Assembly (NCBI GenBank): GCA_964447405.1
Contig: CAYUSP010000006.1
Span: 1-64,000 of the forward strand
Length of the DNA stretch: 64,000 nt
Origin: JALNZF01 sp964447405
GTDB taxonomy: Bacteria; Nitrospirota; UBA9217
Direction: 5' to 3'
The position numbers and the translations under genes are program-made. This document shows positions 36,389 through 44,680 of this stretch, piece by piece (position 1 is the first letter of the stretch; the number at the start of each line of letters is the position of its first letter). The notes below the pieces were generated by a model that had not been told where the DNA came from, ran no database searches, and saw nothing but the letters and a program-made list of their open reading frames with translations.

Positions 36389-36430
36389 AGCCGCCGCGTC
36401 AGGCATGACTCCATACCTGACGCGGCGGCT
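36389..36430. terminator. Bidirectional hairpin between convergent genes
   Basis: Perfect 15-bp stem AGCCGCCGCGTCAGG/CCTGACGCGGCGGCT (36389-36403/36416-36430), 12-nt loop, between the LtaS-like and TPR genes. No long T-run is present on either strand, so it may be a stabilising hairpin or a weak terminator. Confidence 0.7.
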
Positions 36431-36435
36431 TGCGG

Positions 36436-36969
36436 CTATTTTCCTGCTGACAATTCCTGTATCGTTTGTCTGATCGACGGGGCATTGGGAGCGTTCGGCG
36501 CCACTTCAATATATTTTTTGAATGCCTTCAAGCCCTCGGCCTTGTTGCCAAGGTCATAGGCCAGCACCACACCCATATTGAGGTGCGCATTAGGGAAGTT
36601 TGGATCAACCTTGAGCGCCTTCCGGTATTGCTCGAGTGCCTTGTCGAACTTGCCCACGCCGCGATAGCACGTCCCCTGGTCCACCAGCACATTCACATTT
36701 TTCGGCTCGAGCGCCAGCGACTTGTCATAGGCATCGATCGCTTCACTGAAACGCTGCGAATCCATGAGCGAGTCGCCAAGCTTGGTCCACGCCTGCACGC
36801 TCTTCGGCGCCATATTGGCCGCTTTCTGCAGCTGGTCGATCTCCAGCAGCATCGGAGACACCGCGGGTGTGTAGTTCATCGGCTGCTGCTTCTGCTCCTT
36901 CTTCTGCTGGCACCCGTATGCTCCCAGCAGTATAAGCACCATAGCAACTCCTGCAACGATTTTCTTCAT
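36436..36969 (-). CDS. TPR-repeat lipoprotein
   Basis: 177-aa exported protein with a lipobox (LGAYGC, Cys20), a Lys/Gln-rich linker, then about three tetratricopeptide repeats (~55-160: AWTKLGDSLMDSQRFSEAID, KNVNVLVDQGTCYRGVGKFD, NAHLNMGVVLAYDLGNKAEG). TPR domains scaffold protein complexes; the partner is unknown. GGAGGG precedes the ATG. It lies 58 bp upstream of the convergent hairpin. Confidence 0.9.
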   Translation of the reverse strand: MKKIVAGVAMVLILLGAYGCQQKKEQKQQPMNYTPAVSPMLLEIDQLQKAANMAPKSVQAWTKLGDSLMDSQRFSEAIDAYDKSLALEPKNVNVLVDQGTCYRGVGKFDKALEQYRKALKVDPNFPNAHLNMGVVLAYDLGNKAEGLKAFKKYIEVAPNAPNAPSIRQTIQELSAGK

Positions 36970-37027
36970 AATACCCTCCTCTACCCGATAATATTGGTTC
37001 AGTCTGTCTTCCGTCTTTCTTCTATCC

Positions 37028-37345
37028 TCATCCCTGAATGAACGAGCAGCAGTAGTCGGACAGCTTTTTCACCTTCATCGTAAATTTTGCGTTGGCCGCC
37101 ACTTCAAAGGACTCGCCTCCCTTGACGGCTTTCCATGCGGTCTGCCCGGGAAGCAGCACATCGAGTTCGCCTGCCATGATCTCCATGATTTCGCGGTCGC
37201 CTGTACTGAATTCGTATTCACCAGGCTGCATGATGCCGAGGGTTTTCTTTGATCCGTCCGGGAACAGTACCGTCCTGCTCACGACCTTGCCGTCAAAATA
37301 CACATTCGCCTTTTTGACAACCGTGACATTCTTGAATTCTGACAT
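37028..37345 (-). CDS. ppnP: Pyrimidine/purine nucleoside phosphorylase (YaiE/DUF1255)
   Basis: 105-aa cupin-fold protein matching PpnP, which phosphorolyses purine and pyrimidine nucleosides. Visible are ANVYFDGKVVSRTVLFPDGS, KTLGIMQPGEYEFST, and the C-terminal ESFEVAANAKFTMKV. ATG 37345 with AAAGGGGG is preferred to the longer frame. Expected role is nucleoside salvage. The downstream flank carries one copy of an 18-nt dispersed repeat (37381-37398). Confidence 0.93.
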   Translation of the reverse strand: MSEFKNVTVVKKANVYFDGKVVSRTVLFPDGSKKTLGIMQPGEYEFSTGDREIMEIMAGELDVLLPGQTAWKAVKGGESFEVAANAKFTMKVKKLSDYCCSFIQG

Positions 37346-37380
37346 GAGTCCCCCTTTGGTAACCACGGATGTAAACCTTG

Positions 37381-37398
37381 CTACTTGCTACATGCCCC
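37381..37398. repeat. Copy of an 18-nt dispersed repeat
   Basis: CTACTTGCTACATGCCCC, found again identically at 46773-46790. It lies in the short gap between ppnP and ettA. Confidence 0.7.
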
Positions 37399-37417
37399 TT
37401 GACCCTAGCCTGCCCTT

Positions 37418-39100
37418 CTATCTCGTCAAATGCCGATACTTGATCCTATGCGGCTGGTCCGCGGCCGCGCCCAGCCGCTTCTTCCGATCCTCTTCATACT
37501 CTGAATAATTCCCGTCAAAGAACACCACCTTGCTGTCGCCTTCAAAAGCGAGAATATGCGTGGCAATGCGGTCAAGGAACCACCGGTCGTGGCTGATCAC
37601 CACAGCGCAGCCCGCAAAATTCTCAAGCCCTTCTTCGAGGGCCCGCATGGTGTTCACGTCAATATCATTCGTGGGCTCATCCAGGAGCAGCACGTTGGCC
37701 TCTTCCTTCAGAACCCGCGCGAGGTGCACCCGGTTCCGCTCACCTCCCGAAAGCACGCCGACCTTCTTCTGCTGGTCCGTACCGCCGAAGTTGAAGCGTG
37801 ACACATAGGCGCGGGAGTTCATCAGCAGTTTGCCAAGCTGGACCTGCTCCTGGCCGCCGGTGATCACCTCCCAGATGGTCTTGTTCGGATCGAGCACATC
37901 GCGGCTCTGGTCAACATACCCGAGCTTCACGGTCTCGCCGATCTTGATCGAGCCTTTGTCAGGTTTGTCCTTGCCCGTGATCATGCGGAACAGCGTTGTC
38001 TTGCCTGCGCCGTTCGGTCCGATGACGCCCACAATGCCGCCCGGCGGCAGCATGAAGGACATATCCTCCACAAGGATGTTGTCGCCGTATGCCTTGGTCA
38101 CCTTCTCGGCCTCGATCACCACCTTGCCAAGACGAGGTCCCGGTGGAATATAGATCTCCAGTTCCTTGCCGCGCGCCTCGGTCTGCTTGCTCAGCAGCTC
38201 TTCATAGGAGCTGATGCGCGCCTTCGATTTGGCATGCCTGCCCTTGGGCGACATCCTGATCCATTCGAGCTCCCGGGAAAGCGTTTTCTGCCGGTCACTC
38301 TCGGTCTTTTCTTCCTGTTTCAAACGCTCGCCCTTCTGCGCAAGCCAGGACGAATAGTTGCCTTTCCAGGGAATGCCCTGGCCACGGTCGAGCTCTAATA
38401 TCCAACCGGCAACATTGTCGAGGAAATAACGGTCGTGGGTGACGGCAATGACCGTGCCCTCGTATTTCTGGAGATGATGTTCGAGCCAGGCAACCGATTC
38501 CGCGTCAAGATGGTTGGTGGGTTCATCGAGGAGCAGGACATCGGGCTTTTGCAGAAGCAGCCGACAGAGAGCCACACGCCGTTTTTCGCCGCCGGAAAGG
38601 ACGGTGACCGAGGTGTCGCCCGCCGGGCAGCGCAGGGCGTCCATGGCCATATCAAGCCTGCTGTCTAACTCCCATGCGTTTGCATGGTCGAGCTTCTCCT
38701 GCACCTCGCCCTGCCGAGCGATGAGCTTGTTCATCTCGTCATCGGACATGGGATTGGCGAATTGTTCGTTGATCTTGTTGTACTCGGCAAGGAGGTCCAC
38801 CGTCTGCTGCACGCCCTCTTCAACGCACTGGCGCACGGTCTTCTTCTCATCGAGCTTCGGCTCCTGCTCAAGAAATCCCACAGTGTATCCTGCTGACAGA
38901 ACCGCCTCTCCCACATGCTCCTTGTCCACACCAGCCATGATCCGAAGCAGCGAGCTCTTTCCCGAGCCATTCAGGCCCAACACGCCGATCTTCGCGCCGT
39001 AGAAGTAGGACAGATAGATGTCCTTCAGCACGGGTTTCTTGTCGTGGAATTTGCCCACTCCCACCATGGAGTAAATGATCTTATTCGGTTCAGCTGCCAT
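37418..39100 (-). CDS. ettA: Energy-dependent translational throttle protein EttA (ABC-F)
   Basis: 560-aa EttA homologue, close to the 555-aa E. coli protein. Two ABC domains carry Walker A GLNGSGKSS and GPNGAGKTT, signatures LSGGEKRRVALCRLLL and LSGGERNRVHLARVL, and Walker B LLLDEPTNHLD and LLLDEPTNDID. The EttA N-terminus (IIYSMVGVGKFHDKKPVLKD) is present. It gates the ribosome's first elongation step according to ATP/ADP ratio. The start is ATG 39100 behind AGGAGGT; the extra N-terminal residues of the open frame lie in the leader. Confidence 0.96.
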   Translation of the reverse strand: MAAEPNKIIYSMVGVGKFHDKKPVLKDIYLSYFYGAKIGVLGLNGSGKSSLLRIMAGVDKEHVGEAVLSAGYTVGFLEQEPKLDEKKTVRQCVEEGVQQTVDLLAEYNKINEQFANPMSDDEMNKLIARQGEVQEKLDHANAWELDSRLDMAMDALRCPAGDTSVTVLSGGEKRRVALCRLLLQKPDVLLLDEPTNHLDAESVAWLEHHLQKYEGTVIAVTHDRYFLDNVAGWILELDRGQGIPWKGNYSSWLAQKGERLKQEEKTESDRQKTLSRELEWIRMSPKGRHAKSKARISSYEELLSKQTEARGKELEIYIPPGPRLGKVVIEAEKVTKAYGDNILVEDMSFMLPPGGIVGVIGPNGAGKTTLFRMITGKDKPDKGSIKIGETVKLGYVDQSRDVLDPNKTIWEVITGGQEQVQLGKLLMNSRAYVSRFNFGGTDQQKKVGVLSGGERNRVHLARVLKEEANVLLLDEPTNDIDVNTMRALEEGLENFAGCAVVISHDRWFLDRIATHILAFEGDSKVVFFDGNYSEYEEDRKKRLGAAADQPHRIKYRHLTR

Positions 39101-39154
39101 GTTTGTTCTAAAACCTCCTGAAAGCGGCAGGTACACCGCAAAAATAAGCATTCA

Positions 39155-39184
39155 TTTGTACACTGTAATACAGCGGCGTGTCAA
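39155..39184 (-). promoter_or_regulatory. Sigma70 promoter of ettA
   Basis: Minus strand TTGACA (39184-39179), 18-nt spacer, TACAAA (39160-39155), giving a leader of about 50 nt with a canonical AGGAGGT. Confidence 0.6.
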
Positions 39185-39225
39185 TAATAAAAAACAACGG
39201 CGCGGGGCTTTTCAGCGACTATTGG

Positions 39226-40143
39226 TCAGCGCAGCATCTCTTCAATGGTGATCTGGATGGAATCAGCGAGCGATGGCAGGTCATACCCGCCTTCCAGCAC
39301 GAACACGAGCGGGCGGTCCTCACAACTCTGAACAATGCTCCGGACAATACCGTGTATGCCTTCCTGCGTGACGCGGATGTCCGCATGTGGGTCATTCATA
39401 TGGATATCGTAGCCAGCCGAAACCAAAACAATATCCGGCGCGAAACGATCGATAAGTCCTGGCAGGATATCCTGATAGACTGAGAGATAATCCCTGTTGC
39501 CCGAGCCAGCCAGGATTGGGACATTGTAGGTGAAGCCGAAACCCTTGCCTATGCCACGCTCCATGTCCTTGCCTGTCTCGGGATAACAGGGATACTGATG
39601 GGTGCTGAAGTAGAAAACGGTATCATCTTCCTCAAAAATGTGCTGCGTGCCGTTGCCATGATGAGCGTCAAAGTCCACGATGAATACCCTCTGGTAGCCC
39701 ATCTTCTGCGCAAACCGCGCACCTATCGCGACATTGTTGAAGATACAGAAACCCATGGCATGGTCCGCCTCGGCATGGTGTCCCGGAGGGCGGACGAGAC
39801 AGAAGGCGCGTTCGATCCGCCCGTTCCTGCACTGCTCGACCGCCTCCATGACCGCGCCGGCTGCATGCAGCGCGGCATCGAAGCTGCCTGGGGACACATA
39901 GGTGTCAGGGTCCAAGTCCCCGGAACCAGTCTGCCTTATTTTCTCTATATATTCCAGAGTATGGACGCGGGCAAGGTCTGTGAGGTCAGCCGTGCGGGAG
40001 TCGAGGTTGACTAGTTTCTGACGGCTGCCACCGCGATCGAGGGCAACAATGACCGCCAACAGGCGCTCTTTTGAATCAGGATGCCAAGCCGGCGGCTCGT
40101 GACTAAGGAACGCTTCATCATAAGCAAATCCCACTCTGCGCAT
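39226..40143 (-). CDS. Histone-deacetylase-family deacetylase (AcuC/acetylpolyamine-like)
   Basis: 305-aa zinc-dependent deacetylase fold. Catalytic landmarks are RPPGHHAEADHAMGFCIFNN (His pair), VDFDAHHGNGTQ (Asp/His zinc ligands) and SAGYDIHMNDPHAD. Bacterial members deacetylate acetoin-related proteins, acetyl-CoA synthetase or polyamines; the substrate is unassigned. ATG 40143 (MRRVGFAYDEAFL) matches the domain start. It lies seven bases after a TATAAT box with no Shine-Dalgarno sequence, so leaderless translation is inferred. The longer frame adds 46 unlikely residues. Confidence 0.92.
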   Translation of the reverse strand: MRRVGFAYDEAFLSHEPPAWHPDSKERLLAVIVALDRGGSRQKLVNLDSRTADLTDLARVHTLEYIEKIRQTGSGDLDPDTYVSPGSFDAALHAAGAVMEAVEQCRNGRIERAFCLVRPPGHHAEADHAMGFCIFNNVAIGARFAQKMGYQRVFIVDFDAHHGNGTQHIFEEDDTVFYFSTHQYPCYPETGKDMERGIGKGFGFTYNVPILAGSGNRDYLSVYQDILPGLIDRFAPDIVLVSAGYDIHMNDPHADIRVTQEGIHGIVRSIVQSCEDRPLVFVLEGGYDLPSLADSIQITIEEMLR

Positions 40144-40150
40144 GAGGGCA

Positions 40151-40179
40151 ATTATACTCGATGAACCCTCTTTTTTCAG
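40151..40179 (-). promoter_or_regulatory. Promoter abutting the deacetylase start
   Basis: Minus strand CTGAAA (40179-40174), 17-nt spacer, TATAAT (40156-40151), seven bases from ATG 40143. Confidence 0.55.
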
Positions 40180-40320
40180 CAGAGAATTCCTTTGATAATT
40201 CACTACAAATCCATCGACACTATGATATACTTCTGAAATGTCAGCATCGGGAATCAGCACGTAATTGCAATTCAGCATCAATCTCGCGGATCCGCTTGGA
40301 CCTAATATTAGGAGGCTGTT

Positions 40321-40791
40321 ATGAATCGAAACGTTTCTGGTGTGGTGGTTATCATTGTGGCGGCATTCCTTGTAATTACGCTTCAGGCAAGAGCTGCGGA
40401 TGAAAAACCGGAGACTCCTGCGGTCCTGAAGGGGGGGAAGGTCATTTCCACTGATGAGGCAAAGGCCTTACTGGACAGGAAAGAGGCCCGGTTCTTCGAT
40501 ATGCGGGCAGCAGTGAATTTCGGCAAGGGTCACCTGCCCACTGCAGTCGCGATGCCCTATAAGGGCAAGAGTGAAGACAGTCCGGATTTCGACTCCTCAA
40601 AAGATGAGTTCGACCTGTCCCAGCTACCAGCGGACAAGGGCGCGAAGATCGTTTTTTATAGTCATGGATCCACGGGTTGGAAATCCTACAAAGCGGCTGT
40701 TCTGGCCGTCAAGGCGGGCTACAAGAACATTATGTGGATGCGCGAAGGGTATGATTCCTGGGTAGCAAAGAAATATCAGGTTGAAATGTAG
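40321..40791 (+). CDS. Exported rhodanese-like protein lacking the catalytic cysteine
   Basis: 156-aa protein with an uncleaved-looking signal (residues ~5-25, ending ARA) and a rhodanese domain (~40-150: VISTDEAKALL, ARFFDMRAAVNFGKGHLPTA). The active-site loop reads IVFYSHGSTGWKSYKAA: Ser114 replaces the catalytic Cys and Gly119 the second Cys often seen in periplasmic members. Sulfur transfer by the classical mechanism is therefore excluded; a binding or sensing role is inferred. TAGGAGG lies within a 12-bp palindrome (40301-40312) just ahead of the ATG. No other Cys is present to substitute. Confidence 0.88.
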   Translation: MNRNVSGVVVIIVAAFLVITLQARAADEKPETPAVLKGGKVISTDEAKALLDRKEARFFDMRAAVNFGKGHLPTAVAMPYKGKSEDSPDFDSSKDEFDLSQLPADKGAKIVFYSHGSTGWKSYKAAVLAVKAGYKNIMWMREGYDSWVAKKYQVEM

Positions 40792-40821
40792 CATTCCCCG
40801 CGGCATGAATCATTATTCATC

Positions 40822-42882
40822 ATGATGACATTGACCATAAGAAAACGCCTCCTTCTGCAGGCGATCGCCGCCCCGCTCTTTGTGGCGCTGGCGATCCTGT
40901 CAGCCTTCCTCGGCTTTCAAACAGTCAAAAAGGCCACAGACACCGCATTGCTGCTGAATGAGGTCATGCACCATCTCCAGGATTCGGTCAAGAGCCTGGG
41001 TGATTTCGTCATCACTCAGGGAGGGCCGGAGTCGCGCACTGCGGCCCGGGAAGCCATCCTGAAAACGAACGAGAAGTTCCTCGAATTCAAGGGAACGGCA
41101 ACCTTTTCCACGGTCGATCCGGTACTCGCAGCGCAGTTGGAATCTGTGTCAACCGAGATGCGGTCGTTCCTGACCATACAACGGGGCGCTATCGATGACA
41201 ACACGATGATCAAGTACGGAAGGCTGTCTGTGCGGATAGATGCCCTGATCGCGAGGCTTCAATCGATCGTGGATGACAGTCTGCTGGAAATGGAGCAGCG
41301 AAAAAGACGCGTGTTCATTATCACAACGGGGATATTCGTTCTTTCTGTTGTGTTGTTGTCATACCTGTTCGGTTCTTCCTTTCGACTGATCTCGAGCCAG
41401 CTGTTGCGCTCGAAGGAGATGATCGCATCCATCGTTGCCGGAGACCTGACCAGACAGGGGGATATCGCCGGAAGCGACGAGCTCGCCGACATCGGCAGGG
41501 CCATGAACCAGATGTCTCTGCATCTCAAGGGAATGATCCTTCAAATTCTTGCCATTACCGATGCAATATCCGTTGCCGCCGCTGCGATAACCGATGCACA
41601 TTCCAAGGCCTTGAGGATCGCCGATACTCAGAAAGAGGCGATCCAGGGAACGGCGACCGCGATCAGTTCCATGAACAGCTCCATCGCAAATGTGGCGGAA
41701 AAAGCGGAAGATCTTTCCACCCTGTCCGAGAGCACGGCGTCTTCCATTATCCAGCTGGAATCATCCATAAGAAGCGTTGCTGAAAATGCTTCGGTTTTCA
41801 ATGAATCGACGGAAGCAGCAGCATCCTCTATTGCCAAAATGACCTCCGCAGTCAAGCTGATCTCGGAAAACACAGAGCAGCTCATCACCTCCTCCGAAGA
41901 AACAGCGACCGCCATGATCCAGCTTAAGGCGTCCGCCCTCGAGATCGAGCAGAGCGCGGTCACGTCCGTCGATCTTGCCGAACGCGTGGATTCAGAAGCT
42001 TCGGAAAAGGGATTGAAGTCCCTTGAAGCGGTGCGTGACGGGATGGGAGCGACCCGGGAGCATGTTGGCGAGCTCATGACAAATATTCGGAGCCTTGGAG
42101 CCCGTTCAAACGACATCGGGAAGGTGCTTGAGGTCATCAGCGAGATCACCGATCAGGCCAAGCTGCTGGCCTTGAACGCATCGATCCTTGCCGCGCAGGC
42201 AGGCGAGCACGGGAAGGGATTTGGCGTCGTGGCAAGCGAGATCCACGGCTTGTCCGACAGGACGGCTGAACATACCCGGGAGATCGCCGCGATCATCGCC
42301 GCCATCCAGAAAGAGATCAAGACGAGCGCGGGGATGACCCAGAAGAGCATGGAGTCCGTGGAAAAAGGGCTAGGGCTTTTCTCTGAAATGGAAAACGCGC
42401 TTGGCAGTATCAAGAAGAGCTCCACGACAGCCACGGAAATGGCAAAGAGCATAAAGCGGGCGGCAGCCGAAGAGGTGTCCACGATCAATCACATCAACAC
42501 CACGATCCAGGACATGAAGGACCAGATTCGACGCATCGGTCAATCGATAGCAGAGCAGCATAAGGGAAGCAGGTATCTCATCGACGCTGCCGAGAGAATG
42601 AGATCAGCCTCCCTGAACGTGAAAAACGCCACGCAGGAACAGTCCGAGGGTAGCAAAAACATAACCGTAGCCGTTAACAGCGTAAACCAACAGGCCTCGG
42701 AGATCGCGGCGGCAACAGACGGGCAGAAACTGAAAAGCGGCGAGATCGTCGCTGCGGTCGGGATGATTACCACAACACTGGATGAACTCAATAATTCTTC
42801 CCGCGGCCTGGATGAATTAATTGCCGCGCTGAACAGCCAGGCTCAGAACCTCCGGAAAGAGATCGGGAAGTTCAAGGTTTAG
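40822..42882 (+). CDS. Methyl-accepting chemotaxis protein
   Basis: 686-aa transmembrane chemoreceptor. TM1 is at ~12-32, a four-helix-bundle-type periplasmic sensor at ~33-160, TM2 at ~163-186, then HAMP and a long coiled signalling domain. The hairpin tip reads EITDQAKLLALNASILAAQAGE, a variant of the canonical receptor tip (canonical QTNLLALNAAIEAARAGE). The ligand is unknown. No che genes are nearby. Two tandem ATGs (40822 and 40825) are possible starts; there is no clear ribosome site. It follows the rhodanese gene by 30 bp. Confidence 0.93.
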   Translation: MMTLTIRKRLLLQAIAAPLFVALAILSAFLGFQTVKKATDTALLLNEVMHHLQDSVKSLGDFVITQGGPESRTAAREAILKTNEKFLEFKGTATFSTVDPVLAAQLESVSTEMRSFLTIQRGAIDDNTMIKYGRLSVRIDALIARLQSIVDDSLLEMEQRKRRVFIITTGIFVLSVVLLSYLFGSSFRLISSQLLRSKEMIASIVAGDLTRQGDIAGSDELADIGRAMNQMSLHLKGMILQILAITDAISVAAAAITDAHSKALRIADTQKEAIQGTATAISSMNSSIANVAEKAEDLSTLSESTASSIIQLESSIRSVAENASVFNESTEAAASSIAKMTSAVKLISENTEQLITSSEETATAMIQLKASALEIEQSAVTSVDLAERVDSEASEKGLKSLEAVRDGMGATREHVGELMTNIRSLGARSNDIGKVLEVISEITDQAKLLALNASILAAQAGEHGKGFGVVASEIHGLSDRTAEHTREIAAIIAAIQKEIKTSAGMTQKSMESVEKGLGLFSEMENALGSIKKSSTTATEMAKSIKRAAAEEVSTINHINTTIQDMKDQIRRIGQSIAEQHKGSRYLIDAAERMRSASLNVKNATQEQSEGSKNITVAVNSVNQQASEIAAATDGQKLKSGEIVAAVGMITTTLDELNNSSRGLDELIAALNSQAQNLRKEIGKFKV

Positions 42883-42975
42883 AGGCGCTTTCTCCGAACA
42901 GGCATCCAGAACAACCTTATTACATCTCCTCATGCACCCCGCAGAATAATTGTCCGCAGTGTAATGGTACTGCCA

Positions 42976-43716
42976 TCAAACATTCCCTGCTCCGCACGTG
43001 GGGCAGGCTGGGTCCTTTCTGATCTTGAATTTCTTGAAATCCGTGGTCGCACCTTCCCATACCAGAAGCTGGCCCTTGAGGTTCGCGCCTGTTCCAGAGA
43101 GGTATTTGAGCGTTTCCATGGCCTGGAGCGACCCGATGACGGCCGGCGTGGCGCCGAGCACCGGAAACACTTCTTTTGGCGGAGCTTCGGGGAAAATGCA
43201 GCGCAGGCAGGGAGTTTCCGGCGACTGGATGAACGACAATCTGCCGTCAATACCCCAGATGCTTCCATATACCAGGGGGATCTTTTTCCGGATGGCGCAT
43301 TCGTTCAGGATGAATCGGGTGGGAAAGTTGTCCATGCAGTCCAGGATAATGTCCGCATCGCCCACCAGCTGGTCCACGTTCTCCTCAACGATCTTGTCGG
43401 TGAAAGCGGTGATGCTGATCTCGGGATTCAGGCGCTCCAGGGTCATCTTGCCCGAAACAGCCTTGTTGATGCCGATCCGCGTGTTGTCATGCAGGATCTG
43501 GCGGTTGAGATTGGACCAGTCCGGAGAATCGAAGTCGCAGATCCGGATGTTTCCGATCCCGGCAACAGCAAGATAGATCGACACCGGCGATCCCAGCCCG
43601 CCCGCGCCTGCTATGAATACCGTGGACTTCTTGATCTTCTTCTGGGTCTCTTCGCCCCACCCCTCCATCATCATTTGCCTTGTGTATCGTTTCTTTTCCG
43701 TTTCCGAAAGCTGCAT
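42976..43716 (-). CDS. MoeB/ThiF-type E1 adenylyltransferase
   Basis: 246-aa E1-like enzyme that adenylates the C-terminal Gly-Gly of sulfur-carrier proteins (MoaD or ThiS). Visible are the nucleotide loop VFIAGAGGLGSPVS, the Arg/Asp sites SNLNRQ and DCMDNFPTRF, and a four-Cys zinc site (CLRC and CPTC). It has no C-terminal rhodanese domain. The start is ATG 43716 with GAGGGGG 9 nt upstream; the open frame continues ~78 codons upstream through the divergent promoter and is not credible as coding. No moaD or thiS is adjacent. Confidence 0.9.
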   Translation of the reverse strand: MQLSETEKKRYTRQMMMEGWGEETQKKIKKSTVFIAGAGGLGSPVSIYLAVAGIGNIRICDFDSPDWSNLNRQILHDNTRIGINKAVSGKMTLERLNPEISITAFTDKIVEENVDQLVGDADIILDCMDNFPTRFILNECAIRKKIPLVYGSIWGIDGRLSFIQSPETPCLRCIFPEAPPKEVFPVLGATPAVIGSLQAMETLKYLSGTGANLKGQLLVWEGATTDFKKFKIRKDPACPTCGAGNV

Positions 43717-43815
43717 GGCCTTCATCCCCCTCTTTGTCCGGATAGATACCGCAACATCATAGGAGATACGACCTGTTTTATCAATATGAAATTTGACATC
43801 AGTACAGGGTAGTTC

Positions 43816-43844
43816 TTGACAAGCACACCCAAGTCTTATACTAT
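43816..43844 (+). promoter_or_regulatory. Sigma70 promoter with a ~200-nt leader
   Basis: TTGACA 43816-43821; TACTAT 43839-43844 at 17 nt (or TATACT 43837-43842 at 15 nt). It points to the exported-protein gene at 44054. The interval 43717-44053 contains no gene; the leader holds small hairpins (GCATCT/AGATGC near 43918-43936; CTCG/CGAG near 43937-43955) but no riboswitch I can name. Confidence 0.6.
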
Positions 43845-44053
43845 TGTTGTGTAGAGAGCGGGGAAAATATAACACATCGGCCCGGCTCACGGAGTGTTGA
43901 AATATTATTTCTGATAGCATCTGCCTTGAGATGCAGCTCGAGTACATCACGAGAAAGGGGGGCTAGAGGGATAATCCGCGGAGATTTCCCAAAGAGAAGC
44001 ATAAACAGCAAACGGCATTCCAATCTCAACTCATTATATAAGGAGGATTCACC

Positions 44054-44560
44054 ATGCGTAAAGTTCTAATCGTCGCAACCGTCATCGCCGTGTTTGTATC
44101 ATTCACCGGAGCAGCCTTCGCCGAGATCGGCTTCGAGTTCCGCGTCCCGTTCCAGGTGGTAGGCAAGAAAGACATGAAAGATGTCAGCGGCCAGGCAACA
44201 CTCCTGCAGTTTGATCTGGATGGTGGCACCAAAGTCGGCATCCTGAACGAGCATATCGACTATACTGACAAGCTCCTGGCTGCCAGCTTTTCTTATGATA
44301 TAACGGCGATCCGGATATCAAAAACAATCGTAGAGCCCGTCACTGTTGGATTGGACATGGGAGGCCTGCAGTGCGGCAATGCTACCAAGAATATCGCTGA
44401 CATTTTCGGGGGCGTCAAGCTCCTCGCCTCCAAAGGCAAGATCACGTCCTATTTCAATGTTGAACTTCTCTATCGCTTTGCGAAGTTTACACCGAATGCC
44501 AATGGCGTGACTGACCTGAGCGGCGCCATGTTGAATTTTGGGGCCGGCCTTAATTTCTAA
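44054..44560 (+). CDS. Small exported beta-rich protein (probable outer-membrane)
   Basis: 168-aa protein with a clear signal peptide (MRKVLIVATVIAVFVSFTGA, cleavage near AFA-EIG) and alternating beta-strand pattern ending in an aromatic residue (GAGLNF). Both features are common in small outer-membrane barrels. No family was recognised. AGGAGG lies 9 nt ahead of the ATG and a strong terminator follows, so it is monocistronic and probably well expressed. Confidence 0.75.
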   Translation: MRKVLIVATVIAVFVSFTGAAFAEIGFEFRVPFQVVGKKDMKDVSGQATLLQFDLDGGTKVGILNEHIDYTDKLLAASFSYDITAIRISKTIVEPVTVGLDMGGLQCGNATKNIADIFGGVKLLASKGKITSYFNVELLYRFAKFTPNANGVTDLSGAMLNFGAGLNF

Positions 44561-44584
44561 CATCATCTTCTGAGCTATTGCTAT

Positions 44585-44616
44585 AAAAAAGGGGCGGATA
44601 CAATCCGCCCCTTTTT
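44585..44616 (+). terminator. Rho-independent terminator of the exported-protein gene
   Basis: 9-bp stem GGGGCGGAT/ATCCGCCCC (44591-44599/44603-44611) with a 3-nt loop, six A before and five T after. It is 24 bp past the stop. Confidence 0.93.
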
Positions 44617-44680
44617 ATTTCTGCCGTTCTCCCGCTCCGGGCAATTTCTCCTATGCCCTGTGGTTTCTGCCATGCCCCGC

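Noticed and set aside
43717..43950. N-terminal extension of the MoeB/ThiF-like frame
   Set aside because: It covers a divergent promoter and lacks conservation; ATG 43716 with a good ribosome site is the real start.
43845..44053. Riboswitch in the long leader
   Set aside because: I compared it by eye with GEMM (c-di-GMP) and fluoride consensus features and saw no match; only generic small hairpins.
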